The position numbers and the translations under genes are program-made. The notes under the pieces were generated by a model, which made no database searches, was not told the origin of the DNA, and saw nothing but the letters and a program-made list of their open reading frames with translations. A stretch of 28,014 nucleotides of DNA from UM-FILTER-37-12 sp964344965 (GTDB taxonomy: Bacteria; Patescibacteriota; Patescibacteriia; Magasanikbacterales; UBA922). Positions 1-6,414 of the stretch are shown piece by piece. The DNA lies in contig CAYFPJ010000017.1 in assembly GCA_964344965.1 (NCBI GenBank), positions 1 through 28,014 on the forward strand. The letters are read 5' to 3'. Numbering within the stretch: position 1 is the first letter of the stretch; each line of letters opens with the position of its first letter.

Positions 1-18
1 TCTTCGATGGGATGGTGA

Positions 19-37
19 CCACTGACTTCGTCAGTGG
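19..37. repeat. Short palindromic hairpin near window start
   Basis: The sequence has an 8-bp perfect stem (CCACTGAC / GTCAGTGG) with a TTC loop. A near-copy with stem CCACCGAC / GTCGGTGG sits at 27972-27990, and the bases after both copies are similar (GGATTA then a G-rich run). This is a dispersed palindromic repeat. No gene can be supported between position 1 and the terminator at 109. Confidence 0.75.
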
Positions 38-108
38 ATTATGGGGGTATTAAATTAACATTTTATATTGTATATTAAAATCTAATTTAAAAGTGGTACA
101 ATATTTTT

Positions 109-138
109 AAAAAGCAGCCTCATGTGTGGTTGCTTTTT
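109..138 (-). terminator. Intrinsic terminator after the polysaccharide operon
   Basis: An 11-bp stem (AAAAAGCAGCC / GGTTGCTTTTT, one wobble pair) encloses an 8-nt loop. Read on minus it ends in a U tract. It lies about 50 nt after the stop of the last glycosyltransferase gene, so it probably ends that operon. The A-rich other side means it could also work in the plus direction. Confidence 0.7.
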
Positions 139-189
139 AACTGTTGTTCAAATTTTTTTGATGAACTCGGGACCTACTACCGGCATAAA

Positions 190-1236
190 CTAATCCAAAC
201 TAACATTTTCTAAAATTAATTTCATACCATCGGCAATCTCACTCATATTGTATGGATTGACAAGAGTGACTGAACTAGATATGACTTCTGGAAGGGATGA
301 ACGATTGCTTGTTATCACAGAAACGCCGCAAGACATAGCTTCCAATACAGGCAAACCAAATCCTTCGTAAAAACTGGGAAAAACAAACAATTTGGCCATT
401 GTGTACAAATTTACCTTGTCTTTTTCATCTATATATCCAACATATTGTACTCCAGAAGTTTTGTCTATTTCTTTCAGAATATTTTGATACTTCCAACCCT
501 TAGCCCCAGCTATTATTAGTTCATAGTTCTTAGTTCTTAGTTCAGAGTTTTTGAAAGCTTGTATAATACTGACAATATTTTTCCTAGGCTCAAGAGTGCC
601 AAGAAACAATATAAACTGATCTGGAAGATTATATTTTAGTTTAACTTGTTCGTTGTTCGCTGTTCGCCGTTCGTCAAAGAGAGAAGATATTCTAGGATAT
701 ATTACTTTTACCTTTCTACTTTCTACTTTATACTCACGTACCACATCTCTCTTAGTATTCTCCGATGGCGTAATAATCTCTTCTGCTCTCTGACAAAGTT
801 TTTTTGGATTAACAAACTTGTGCCACAAGCTACGCTTCCAAGAATAAAAATCCGGAAAAAATTCAAAAGACAAATCATGAATAACCAAAATAAATCTTAT
901 TTTTTCAGTAAGTGATATGAAATTTATATTTGGAGAAAAAAATTGATCTAGATTATTAATATTAAATTTCCTTTCAATAAATCTATCTAGTTTAATAATC
1001 CTGAGCCATACCAAAAAATTAAAAACTTTACTCGGCAACTTACTGACAATATAATGAACATTATTTTGCCCCCATCTCGGAATATTATCCGAGACGTCCT
1101 GCCATGAATTATAAAACAAAAAATACTGATTTTCTTTGTCAGCATCAAATAAATTATTTAAGTATCCCACTGTATACTCCCCTACTCCAGTCCTATTTTT
1201 TTCTGTCAGACAGCGGATGTCAATTGCTATATTCAT
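190..1236 (-). CDS. GT4-type (GT-B) glycosyltransferase
   Basis: Likely transfers a nucleotide-activated sugar to a lipid-linked glycan at the inner face of the membrane. The N-terminus (IDIRCL, then RTGVGEY) is the acceptor-domain opening typical of family 4 glycosyltransferases. FLGTLEPRKN (residues 211-220) starts the donor domain, and EGFGLPVLE (291-299) is the E-x7-E nucleotide-sugar motif. It is the last gene of a minus-strand operon after another GT4 and a sugar transferase. Two things are odd. Three separate four-unit 7-bp repeat arrays are translated inside it (about residues 169-177, 188-197 and 232-240), each in a loop between conserved blocks. The protein also stops soon after the last donor-domain strand and seems to lack the usual final helix of roughly 25-30 residues. 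The acceptor and donor sugars cannot be predicted. Confidence 0.9.
   Translation of the reverse strand: MNIAIDIRCLTEKNRTGVGEYTVGYLNNLFDADKENQYFLFYNSWQDVSDNIPRWGQNNVHYIVSKLPSKVFNFLVWLRIIKLDRFIERKFNINNLDQFFSPNINFISLTEKIRFILVIHDLSFEFFPDFYSWKRSLWHKFVNPKKLCQRAEEIITPSENTKRDVVREYKVESRKVKVIYPRISSLFDERRTANNEQVKLKYNLPDQFILFLGTLEPRKNIVSIIQAFKNSELRTKNYELIIAGAKGWKYQNILKEIDKTSGVQYVGYIDEKDKVNLYTMAKLFVFPSFYEGFGLPVLEAMSCGVSVITSNRSSLPEVISSSVTLVNPYNMSEIADGMKLILENVSLD
516..543. repeat. 7-bp tandem array (TTAGTTC family, 4 units)
   Basis: The plus strand reads TTAGTTC, ATAGTTC, TTAGTTC, TTAGTTC in perfect 7-bp register, with a decayed fifth unit after it. It is translated on minus inside the glycosyltransferase as part of a loop with residues ELRTKNYEL. 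Confidence 0.9.
646..673. repeat. 7-bp tandem array (TTGTTCG family, 4 units)
   Basis: The units are TTGTTCG, TTGTTCG, CTGTTCG and CCGTTCG. This second heptamer array in the same glycosyltransferase encodes ERRTANNEQ in the loop before the donor domain. Confidence 0.9.
705..732. repeat. 7-bp tandem array (CTTTCTA family, 4 units)
   Basis: The units are CTTTTAC, CTTTCTA, CTTTCTA and CTTTATA. It encodes YKVESRKV in the glycosyltransferase. The same heptamer, on the opposite strand, builds the intergenic array upstream of enolase at 25445-25493. Confidence 0.9.
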
Positions 1237-1246
1237 ATATAATAAA

Positions 1247-1401
1247 CATACTAATTACGAATATTTCGAATGTGCGAACACTCGGAAAAACTGCAATCTA
1301 ACATTTTGTAAATAATATTCTGCAAACAGTATTCGAACATTCCTGCCTGCCGGCAGGCATGGCGTACAATTCGTAATTCGTATGTTACTTAAATTCGAAT
1401 G
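1247..1401. repeat. Intergenic inverted-repeat element between glycosyltransferase genes
   Basis: The whole gap between the two glycosyltransferase genes is repeat-like. Outer arms at 1247-1262 and 1369-1384 are reverse complements at 15 of 16 positions (CATACtAATTACGAAT type). Inside lie several TTCGAA/TTCGTA words and a perfect 16-bp palindrome, TGCCTGCCGGCAGGCA, at 1344-1359. The TGTGCGAA word is shared with the next intergenic element (2529-2606). No small ORF or promoter is convincing here. Confidence 0.7.
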
Positions 1402-2526
1402 TTACCTAATATCTAACCTACACTTATTCTGCTCCTCAATAAAATCACTATACTTTTCCTCTACATAATTCTTCATTCTTTTTCTAAAATCATCTGTATT
1501 GAAACGAATTGCCCAATTGCGAATGTAGTCTGGATCCCACAATTCATGATCAAAATTTAAAAGAGTGTCAAATAATGATTCCCAAGTTTGCTCATTGAAA
1601 AAAACTCCTGTTTTACCTGGGATAACTGTCTCTGTCACACCCCCCACCCCATAGGCAATCACTGGCCGACCGCTAGCCATAGACTCAATAGGAGTGATAC
1701 CCAAGTCTTCTATCTGAGGATGAAGAAAAGCTCTGGCGTGACTGAGAAGTTTGGCTTTCTCCTTATCACTTATTCTACCTAAGAATTGAATATTCCTTTT
1801 TGCTTTCTTTTTTAGCTGTTCCATCTCAGGTCCAGTGCCAAAAATTTTTAATGGCCATCCAAGACGATTGAACACCTGAACAAGGAGATCAAATCTTTTG
1901 TATGGCACAAGCCTGCCACCAGATATATAGTACTCTCTGACATCCTGTGAAACATAAAATTGATTGGTATCCACAGGAGGATATATTATATCGCTTTCTC
2001 GACGATAATATTTTTTAATCCTACTATGCACTGTCCCAGAATTAGCAATAAAATAATCCACTCTGTCAGTGCTCATCTTGTCCCAAATACGAAGTCTATG
2101 GATCAATCTTGGCAACAAGGCTTTTACCAAACGATTATACTTTAGGTCGGCTATGTACTCATGAGTATCTGTCCAGAGATATCTAGTTGGAGTATGACAG
2201 TAAGAAATATGGAGAGTATCTGGACGAGTGAGAACACCCTTAGCAAAAGCACTAGTCGAAGACAATACAACATCAAAATCATGCAAGTTGTGACGTTCGT
2301 TAGCCAAAGGCATTAATGAAATGTACCATTGATACTTCCTTTTTCCAAATGGTAAGTGAGCAATGAAAGACTGTCGAATATCAGCATCACGAAATCCTGT
2401 TATTTTTTTCTTGTCATGAAATAAAACAAAAATAGGCGCAGTAGGCCAAATAGAATGGAATGCTTTTAAAACTTGCTCAGCTCCTCCGTCTTGAGAGAGG
2501 TAATCGTGTACTAGTGCTACTTTCAT
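1402..2526 (-). CDS. GT4-type glycosyltransferase, WbaZ/mannosyltransferase-like
   Basis: A 374-aa GT-B enzyme, predicted to add a hexose (mannose-type by resemblance) during surface polysaccharide assembly. MKVALVHDYL followed by GGAEQVL is the characteristic start of WbaZ-like proteins. SYCHTPTRYLW (108-118) is the conserved acceptor-domain segment, SGGRLVPYKR (202-211) opens the donor domain, and EDLGITPIE (273-281) is the E-x7-E motif. Length is normal for the family. It lies between an initiating sugar transferase and another GT4 on the same strand, separated from each by a repeat-filled gap. The sugar specificity is an inference only. Confidence 0.92.
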   Translation of the reverse strand: MKVALVHDYLSQDGGAEQVLKAFHSIWPTAPIFVLFHDKKKITGFRDADIRQSFIAHLPFGKRKYQWYISLMPLANERHNLHDFDVVLSSTSAFAKGVLTRPDTLHISYCHTPTRYLWTDTHEYIADLKYNRLVKALLPRLIHRLRIWDKMSTDRVDYFIANSGTVHSRIKKYYRRESDIIYPPVDTNQFYVSQDVREYYISGGRLVPYKRFDLLVQVFNRLGWPLKIFGTGPEMEQLKKKAKRNIQFLGRISDKEKAKLLSHARAFLHPQIEDLGITPIESMASGRPVIAYGVGGVTETVIPGKTGVFFNEQTWESLFDTLLNFDHELWDPDYIRNWAIRFNTDDFRKRMKNYVEEKYSDFIEEQNKCRLDIR

Positions 2527-2528
2527 GT

Positions 2529-2606
2529 ATGTGCGAAATTACGAAAGGTACGAAAGGTACGAAAAAATAATTTCGTAAATTTCGTATTGTTCGTATGTTC
2601 GCACAT
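2529..2606. repeat. Second intergenic inverted-repeat element
   Basis: Perfect 9-bp ends (ATGTGCGAA at 2529-2537 and TTCGCACAT at 2598-2606) enclose three TACGAAA words at 9-bp spacing, facing several TTTCGTA/TTCGTA words. The element starts 2 nt from one gene and ends at the base before the stop codon of the next. Word content matches the element at 1247-1401. Confidence 0.7.
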
Positions 2607-4025
2607 CTACAATACTTTTCTCTTCCGAAAAATTACAAACGGAGTTTTAATAAAAATAATAATATCCTGCAAAAGACTCCATTTCTCTGTATACAAAATA
2701 TCCAATTTCATCTCTTCTTCAAAAGATAAATCACTCCGACCAGAAATCTGAGAAAGTCCTGTGATCCCAGGTTTAAGAGTGAAAACATGAGGGTAATCTT
2801 CTATATATTTTTCCACTTCTCTTGGTTGATGGGGCCTTGGACCTACAATACTCATTGTTCCCTGCAAGACATTAAAAAACTGCGGGAGCTCATCAATACT
2901 AAAACGTCGAATGAAGCCACCAAAAGGCGTGACTCGCGGATCATTTTTGATTTTGTAGATTGGACCTTTTTTAGAATTTTGCTTCTTGATGAGTTGTTTT
3001 TCTCTTTTTTCTGCTTTCTTTCCAGACTTACCAAATTGAGGGCCGGTACTATCACTTTGATACATAGATCTAAATTTTAGGGCCATAAATTTTTTACCTC
3101 GAATTCCTACTCTTTCATTTTTGTAGATTACTGGTCTTCCTGTTTCGAACAAAATAACCAAAGCAGAAATAAATATCAGAGGACTAACTAAGATAAGCAC
3201 TAAAATACTAACAATAATATCAAACAATCTCTTTGCCACCCTCCCCCAGCCAGATAGACTAGTTTTTCTAATCTCCACCACCGGGACGCCAGCAAGGGCT
3301 GTCACAGACATGTTGGCAGTATAAGTTGAAAAAATATCTGCAGAATATTTGAAGACAATATGATTAGTATTACAAAAATTAATAGCGCTCAAGGTCTCTC
3401 TTTCTTTGGCGCGAGGATTTGTAAAAATCATTTCATTAATTTTTAAATTTTTTAGTTCTTTACTAATTTTTTTAGAATAATTATCATATACTCCAACAAC
3501 TAGATATCCAAGTTCTGGTCTAGATCGCAATGTAGATATAATACTCTTAGTCAATTCTTCAGAACCAAAAATAACCACTCTTCTAAGGCCAACCCCCATA
3601 CGGTACAAAAGACTTTTTAAACCTCTCATAAGAAACCTCCCCAAAATGACATAAAAACAAGCAAACAACCAACTAAACAAAAGGAGAAACCTAGAATCAA
3701 AAAGTTGTTGAGTAAACATAATATAAAGAGCAACCACAGACAAGCCAGCAGAGCACGCCAGAACAACTCGCAACAAATCCTTTGAAAATTTCCTATTTTG
3801 ATTGGTCGAATATAAGCCAACAAAAGCAAAAACAATAATCCAAACCCAAGCTACCCCAGAGACAACCGACAAAAATTCGATCAAGGAAATATCAAAAATA
3901 ACCGGCCTCAGATTGAGAGCCCAATCAGAAAAACGAAGATAGTAAGCTGACATTCCAGCAAAAATAAGCATCAAAAAATCTACAGGAACTTGCAGAATCA
4001 TAAGGATTATTTCGGATCTTTTCAT
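2607..4025 (-). CDS. Undecaprenyl-phosphate sugar phosphotransferase (WbaP/WcaJ family)
   Basis: Predicted to start polysaccharide synthesis by moving a sugar-1-phosphate from a UDP-sugar to undecaprenyl phosphate in the membrane. The N-terminal half has about four hydrophobic segments (within residues 7-130), then a Rossmann-like domain (RRVVIFGSEEL, 148-158). The catalytic half opens with KRLFDIIVS (265-273) and a membrane hairpin. It contains KFRSMY (317-322), SIDELPQFFNV (376-386) and VGPRP (394-398), the family signature. A lysine-rich insert (about 333-355) interrupts the catalytic region. It is the first gene of the operon and has its own promoter in the gap shared with the RNase P gene. 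The family is clear; the donor sugar is not. Confidence 0.95.
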   Translation of the reverse strand: MKRSEIILMILQVPVDFLMLIFAGMSAYYLRFSDWALNLRPVIFDISLIEFLSVVSGVAWVWIIVFAFVGLYSTNQNRKFSKDLLRVVLACSAGLSVVALYIMFTQQLFDSRFLLLFSWLFACFYVILGRFLMRGLKSLLYRMGVGLRRVVIFGSEELTKSIISTLRSRPELGYLVVGVYDNYSKKISKELKNLKINEMIFTNPRAKERETLSAINFCNTNHIVFKYSADIFSTYTANMSVTALAGVPVVEIRKTSLSGWGRVAKRLFDIIVSILVLILVSPLIFISALVILFETGRPVIYKNERVGIRGKKFMALKFRSMYQSDSTGPQFGKSGKKAEKREKQLIKKQNSKKGPIYKIKNDPRVTPFGGFIRRFSIDELPQFFNVLQGTMSIVGPRPHQPREVEKYIEDYPHVFTLKPGITGLSQISGRSDLSFEEEMKLDILYTEKWSLLQDIIIFIKTPFVIFRKRKVL

Positions 4026-4082
4026 AATACTAAGTTATATTGGTTGCCTAAGTTATCTAAATTGAGCGAATTTCACATCTAT

Positions 4083-4111
4083 ATAATACCTAAAATAGAC
4101 CAGCTGGTCAA
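4083..4111 (-). promoter_or_regulatory. Promoter of the polysaccharide operon
   Basis: On minus, TTGACC (plus 4106-4111) is followed by a 17-nt spacer and TATTAT (plus 4083-4088). Start of transcription would fall near 4076, giving a leader of about 50 nt to the sugar transferase. A perfect 12-bp palindrome, GACCAGCTGGTC (4098-4109), overlaps the -35 box and could be an operator. The -35 is one base from the -35 of the divergent RNase P promoter. Confidence 0.65.
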
Positions 4112-4112
4112 C

Positions 4113-4141
4113 TTGACAAACAGACAAAATTATGCTATATT
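4113..4141 (+). promoter_or_regulatory. Near-consensus sigma-70-type promoter of rnpB
   Basis: TTGACA (4113-4118), a 17-nt spacer, then TATATT (4136-4141). The expected start near 4148 coincides with the first base-paired position of RNase P helix P1 (4149), which supports both calls. Confidence 0.85.
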
Positions 4142-4200
4142 AAGCCCTGTCTTGCTCATTATAGATGATCGTCTCCACCTTCGCTTTTTACTTCGTAAAA

Positions 4201-4256
4201 GCTACGGCGGACAAGTCCGACTTCTTATAAAAGAAAGCTAGCTTGTCCGCCGTAGC
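4201..4256. repeat. 15-bp inverted repeat inserted in RNase P P3 region
   Basis: GCTACGGCGGACAAG (4201-4215) is the exact reverse complement of 4242-4256, with a 26-nt loop. The arms lie between the two strands of the expected P3 helix, so they extend it without breaking the core. Confidence 0.85.
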
Positions 4257-4379
4257 ACTGACGGAGTACAGTGCGAAGGCGGAGGAGGAAAGTCCGAACT
4301 CCATCAAAAATGGTAGTGGGTAACGCCCACCATATGTATCGCGAGATGCATAGCGGGATAGTGCCGCAGAGACTATACT

Positions 4380-4478
4380 AGTTGCGAAGCAACTATCCTG
4401 AACGAAACGCAGCGGAGCTGAAGGGTCTCGTGATCCTTCGACTCACTATCGTTCGCTCAGGATCGTCGCTTCGCGACG
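4380..4478. repeat. Cluster of REP-like palindromes in RNase P P12 region
   Basis: Three hairpins occur in a row: AGTTGC-GAA-GCAACT (4380-4394), GATCCT...AGGATC (4432-4464) and CGTCGC-TTC-GCGACG (4464-4478). The middle one contains the CTTCG...CGCTCAGGATC type of sequence that recurs at 20006-20089, a dispersed repeat. Confidence 0.7.
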
Positions 4479-4760
4479 AAACGTGAAAAGTGTATGGAGG
4501 TTTTTGTTCAATTGGCAAAAGCTACCATACGGATTGCAATGGTGACATTGCAGTGTGGTAAACCCTACCTGGAGAAAGAGCAGTGTTTCCCGATTTAATC
4601 GGGATCCAAAAAGTTAGCTCGTTTGAGTTTGTTAGTAATAACAAATCTAGAGAAATGATCATTACTTCGGTTCGCTTGCGCTCGCTAAGAATAAATTTAT
4701 GCTGAGCGAGCGCAGCGAGTCGAAGCACAAAATTCGGCTTACTTAATGGGCAAGACAATC

Positions 4761-4794
4761 AAAAACACCATTATATAAATAAATGGTGTTTTTT
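4761..4794 (+). terminator. Intrinsic terminator of rnpB (bidirectional)
   Basis: A stem of about 12 bp (AAAAACACCATT / AATGGTGTTTTT) is followed on plus by more T. It starts at the inferred 3' end of RNase P RNA. The A-rich left arm gives a U tract on minus, so it may also end the tRNA-Leu transcript. Confidence 0.85.
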
Positions 4795-4876
4795 ATTTGA
4801 ACAAATTGTCAATTGTCAGAAACTGTTTAATATCTCTTCCAGAGGCATTTTGAACCAATTGTTAAATGTTCGATCG

Positions 4877-4960
<84 letters not shown>

Positions 4961-5064
4961 ATTATTTTTAGCACTGATTTATACAAATTTAGACTAAATT
5001 TTATTTATTGTGATATTTATAAATTAGTTGATAAATTTTTGCTTACCGTCAGTTTAAATCAATG

Positions 5065-5829
5065 CTAAAATTTACGACTTTTACCCACAATCATCTCAAT
5101 TCTAGATTTTGCTAATTTAATCTTTATTTTCAACTCTTTTGAGACTCTACCATCTGCTTCTACTGAAAAAGGTTTCTTACTGCTCACCACCATTTCTTCG
5201 AATGGAAAAATACTAGGTTCGTCATATTTATCTCTTATTATTCCTTTGCCAGTTATAGGTCGAAGGAATGCTTCCAATTTTCCGTCTTGGGGATGAATTA
5301 CGACATCTTCTTTTTTACCCCTTTCCTTCCAATGAAACGGTTGCAGATTGCAAACTACCAATTCTATCTCACCAAAGCGAGCAGAAACTTTGAACTTTTC
5401 ATCATATTCTACCGTAATACTACTTGGCGGTATATGAAGACGAGAAATAAAATACCTATTATTGAACCAACCAACATCTAGCATCACCTTCCTACGTTTC
5501 GATAAAACATCGCAAGCATCTACGCCTACAGGAATACCTAGTACGTCAGCAATACTATTGTTTTGTCCGACTGGCAAAAAACCAAAAGGAATCTTACAAA
5601 CGGCAGCTCTTGATAAAACATGACCAAAAGTCTCATCATTGCCAACTATCACTATAGTTTTGGCACCTCTTTTTATCTCATCTTCTACCACACCTTCGGC
5701 GTTAGTGAAACCTTGTAGTCGGATAATCTTACCAGCAATACCAAAATCTGTCAATCTGGTCTCTATTTCTTTTATAAGAGAGTTATACTTCTTTTGCTTG
5801 AGAAAATTGTCGTATAGATAGACGTACAT
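5065..5829 (-). CDS. Diacylglycerol/lipid kinase-like protein
   Basis: Resembles the DAGK catalytic domain family (DgkB/YegS type), which phosphorylates lipids or sphingoid-like substrates with ATP. The recognisable blocks are IVIVGNDETF (59-68), in the place of the nucleotide-binding GGDGT loop, and FLPVGQNNSIADVLGIP (84-100), in place of the family block P-x-GTGNDFA. A C-terminal all-beta half ends with the FSVEADGR segment (221-228) common to the family. At 254 aa it is shorter than the usual 290-310. The GGDGT loop is altered to GNDET and GTGND to GQNNS, so activity is uncertain. It follows the bactofilin gene, with a terminator between them, and tRNA-Leu lies downstream. Fold assignment is fairly secure; function is not. 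Confidence 0.75.
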   Translation of the reverse strand: MYVYLYDNFLKQKKYNSLIKEIETRLTDFGIAGKIIRLQGFTNAEGVVEDEIKRGAKTIVIVGNDETFGHVLSRAAVCKIPFGFLPVGQNNSIADVLGIPVGVDACDVLSKRRKVMLDVGWFNNRYFISRLHIPPSSITVEYDEKFKVSARFGEIELVVCNLQPFHWKERGKKEDVVIHPQDGKLEAFLRPITGKGIIRDKYDEPSIFPFEEMVVSSKKPFSVEADGRVSKELKIKIKLAKSRIEMIVGKSRKF

Positions 5830-5837
5830 ACTGGGTT

Positions 5838-5872
5838 AAAAAAGTCACGGATTTGTAAAACATGGCCGTGAC
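5838..5872 (-). terminator. Intrinsic terminator after the bactofilin gene
   Basis: A 7-bp perfect stem (GTCACGG / CCGTGAC) with a 15-nt loop is followed on minus by six U. It lies between the bactofilin stop and the start of the lipid-kinase-like gene, so that gene is probably read through at low level or has its own promoter. Confidence 0.75.
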
Positions 5873-5896
5873 ATTTTGTGATAAATAAATAATTTA

Positions 5897-6352
5897 TTAC
5901 ACTCCAGACAAGTTGGCACTCTTATCTTTTGAGCGTGAACTCTTTTTTTTCTCCGTTACACCTGAATCAATATTAACCCCCTTCATATTTATCTTACCTT
6001 GAATAAGGGCGCCAGACTCTACAGCCAACACAGAACAAGAAATGTCTCCCATAATACGAGCAGATGAAGTAAGTTCCAACTTGTCAGTAACCTTGACATT
6101 GCCTTTTATCTCTCCAGAAATAAAGGCACTACCAGCCCGAACATTGGCAAATATTTTAGCTCCTTTTTCTACGGTTAGTAATCTACTGGTTTTTACACTT
6201 CCAGATACTGTGCCTTTCACCAAGATATTACCTTCGGAAGAAAAGTCACCTTCCACATGTACTGAAGGACCGACCACAGTCTCAACTTCGTTTGAAGTAT
6301 CTGAATAGTTATTTTTTGACAATGCTATATCTGGAGGTGGTTTTTGGAACAT
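5897..6352 (-). CDS. Bactofilin (polymer-forming cytoskeletal protein)
   Basis: Bactofilins form non-polar filaments by stacking right-handed beta-helices and place cell-wall or surface-modifying enzymes. The central part (about residues 27-125) shows the repeating short-strand pattern of the DUF583 beta-helix: VVGPSVHVEGDF, GNILVKGTVSGSV, LTVEKGAKIFANV, AFISGEIKGNV, ARIMGDISCSVLAV, GALIQGKINM. It is flanked by a disordered N-terminus with PPP and a basic C-terminal tail (KKKSSRSKDKS). At 151 aa, length is typical. It lies 62 nt downstream of a membrane histidine kinase and probably shares its transcript. Confidence 0.93.
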   Translation of the reverse strand: MFQKPPPDIALSKNNYSDTSNEVETVVGPSVHVEGDFSSEGNILVKGTVSGSVKTSRLLTVEKGAKIFANVRAGSAFISGEIKGNVKVTDKLELTSSARIMGDISCSVLAVESGALIQGKINMKGVNIDSGVTEKKKSSRSKDKSANLSGV

Positions 6353-6414
6353 AATTGTTGTATTTTATAATTGTATGAAGATTAATATAATAATACAAAA
6401 TTTTCTGTAAAAAA

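Larger units (their letters stand above)
4148..4760 (+). ncRNA. rnpB: RNase P RNA (class A-like, enlarged)
   Basis: Catalytic RNA that removes tRNA 5' leaders. The conserved core is visible: GAGGAAAGTCC (4285-4295), GGGTAACGCCCAC near 4318-4330, a later TGGTAAACCCTACC block, and ATTCGGCTTAC near the 3' end. Helix P1 pairs GTCTTGCTCATTA (4149-4161) with TAATGGGCAAGAC (4744-4756), with one wobble. CTCCACCTTCGC (near 4172) pairs with GCGAAGGCGGAG as P3. At about 610 nt it is far larger than the usual 350-400 nt. The excess is palindromic inserts: a 15-bp perfect stem in the P3 region (4201-4215 / 4242-4256), several hairpins in the P12 region (4380-4478), and a long GC-rich hairpin near 4670-4725 in the P19 area. 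Exact ends are inferred from promoter and P1. Confidence 0.93.

Noticed and set aside
516..732. CRISPR array
   Set aside because: The repeats are directly abutting 7-mers without spacers, lie in coding sequence, and no cas gene is present.
4522..4758. A 78-aa minus-strand open frame in the RNase P region
   Set aside because: The stretch is covered by conserved RNase P RNA sequence, including the 3' core and P1; the frame is a by-product.
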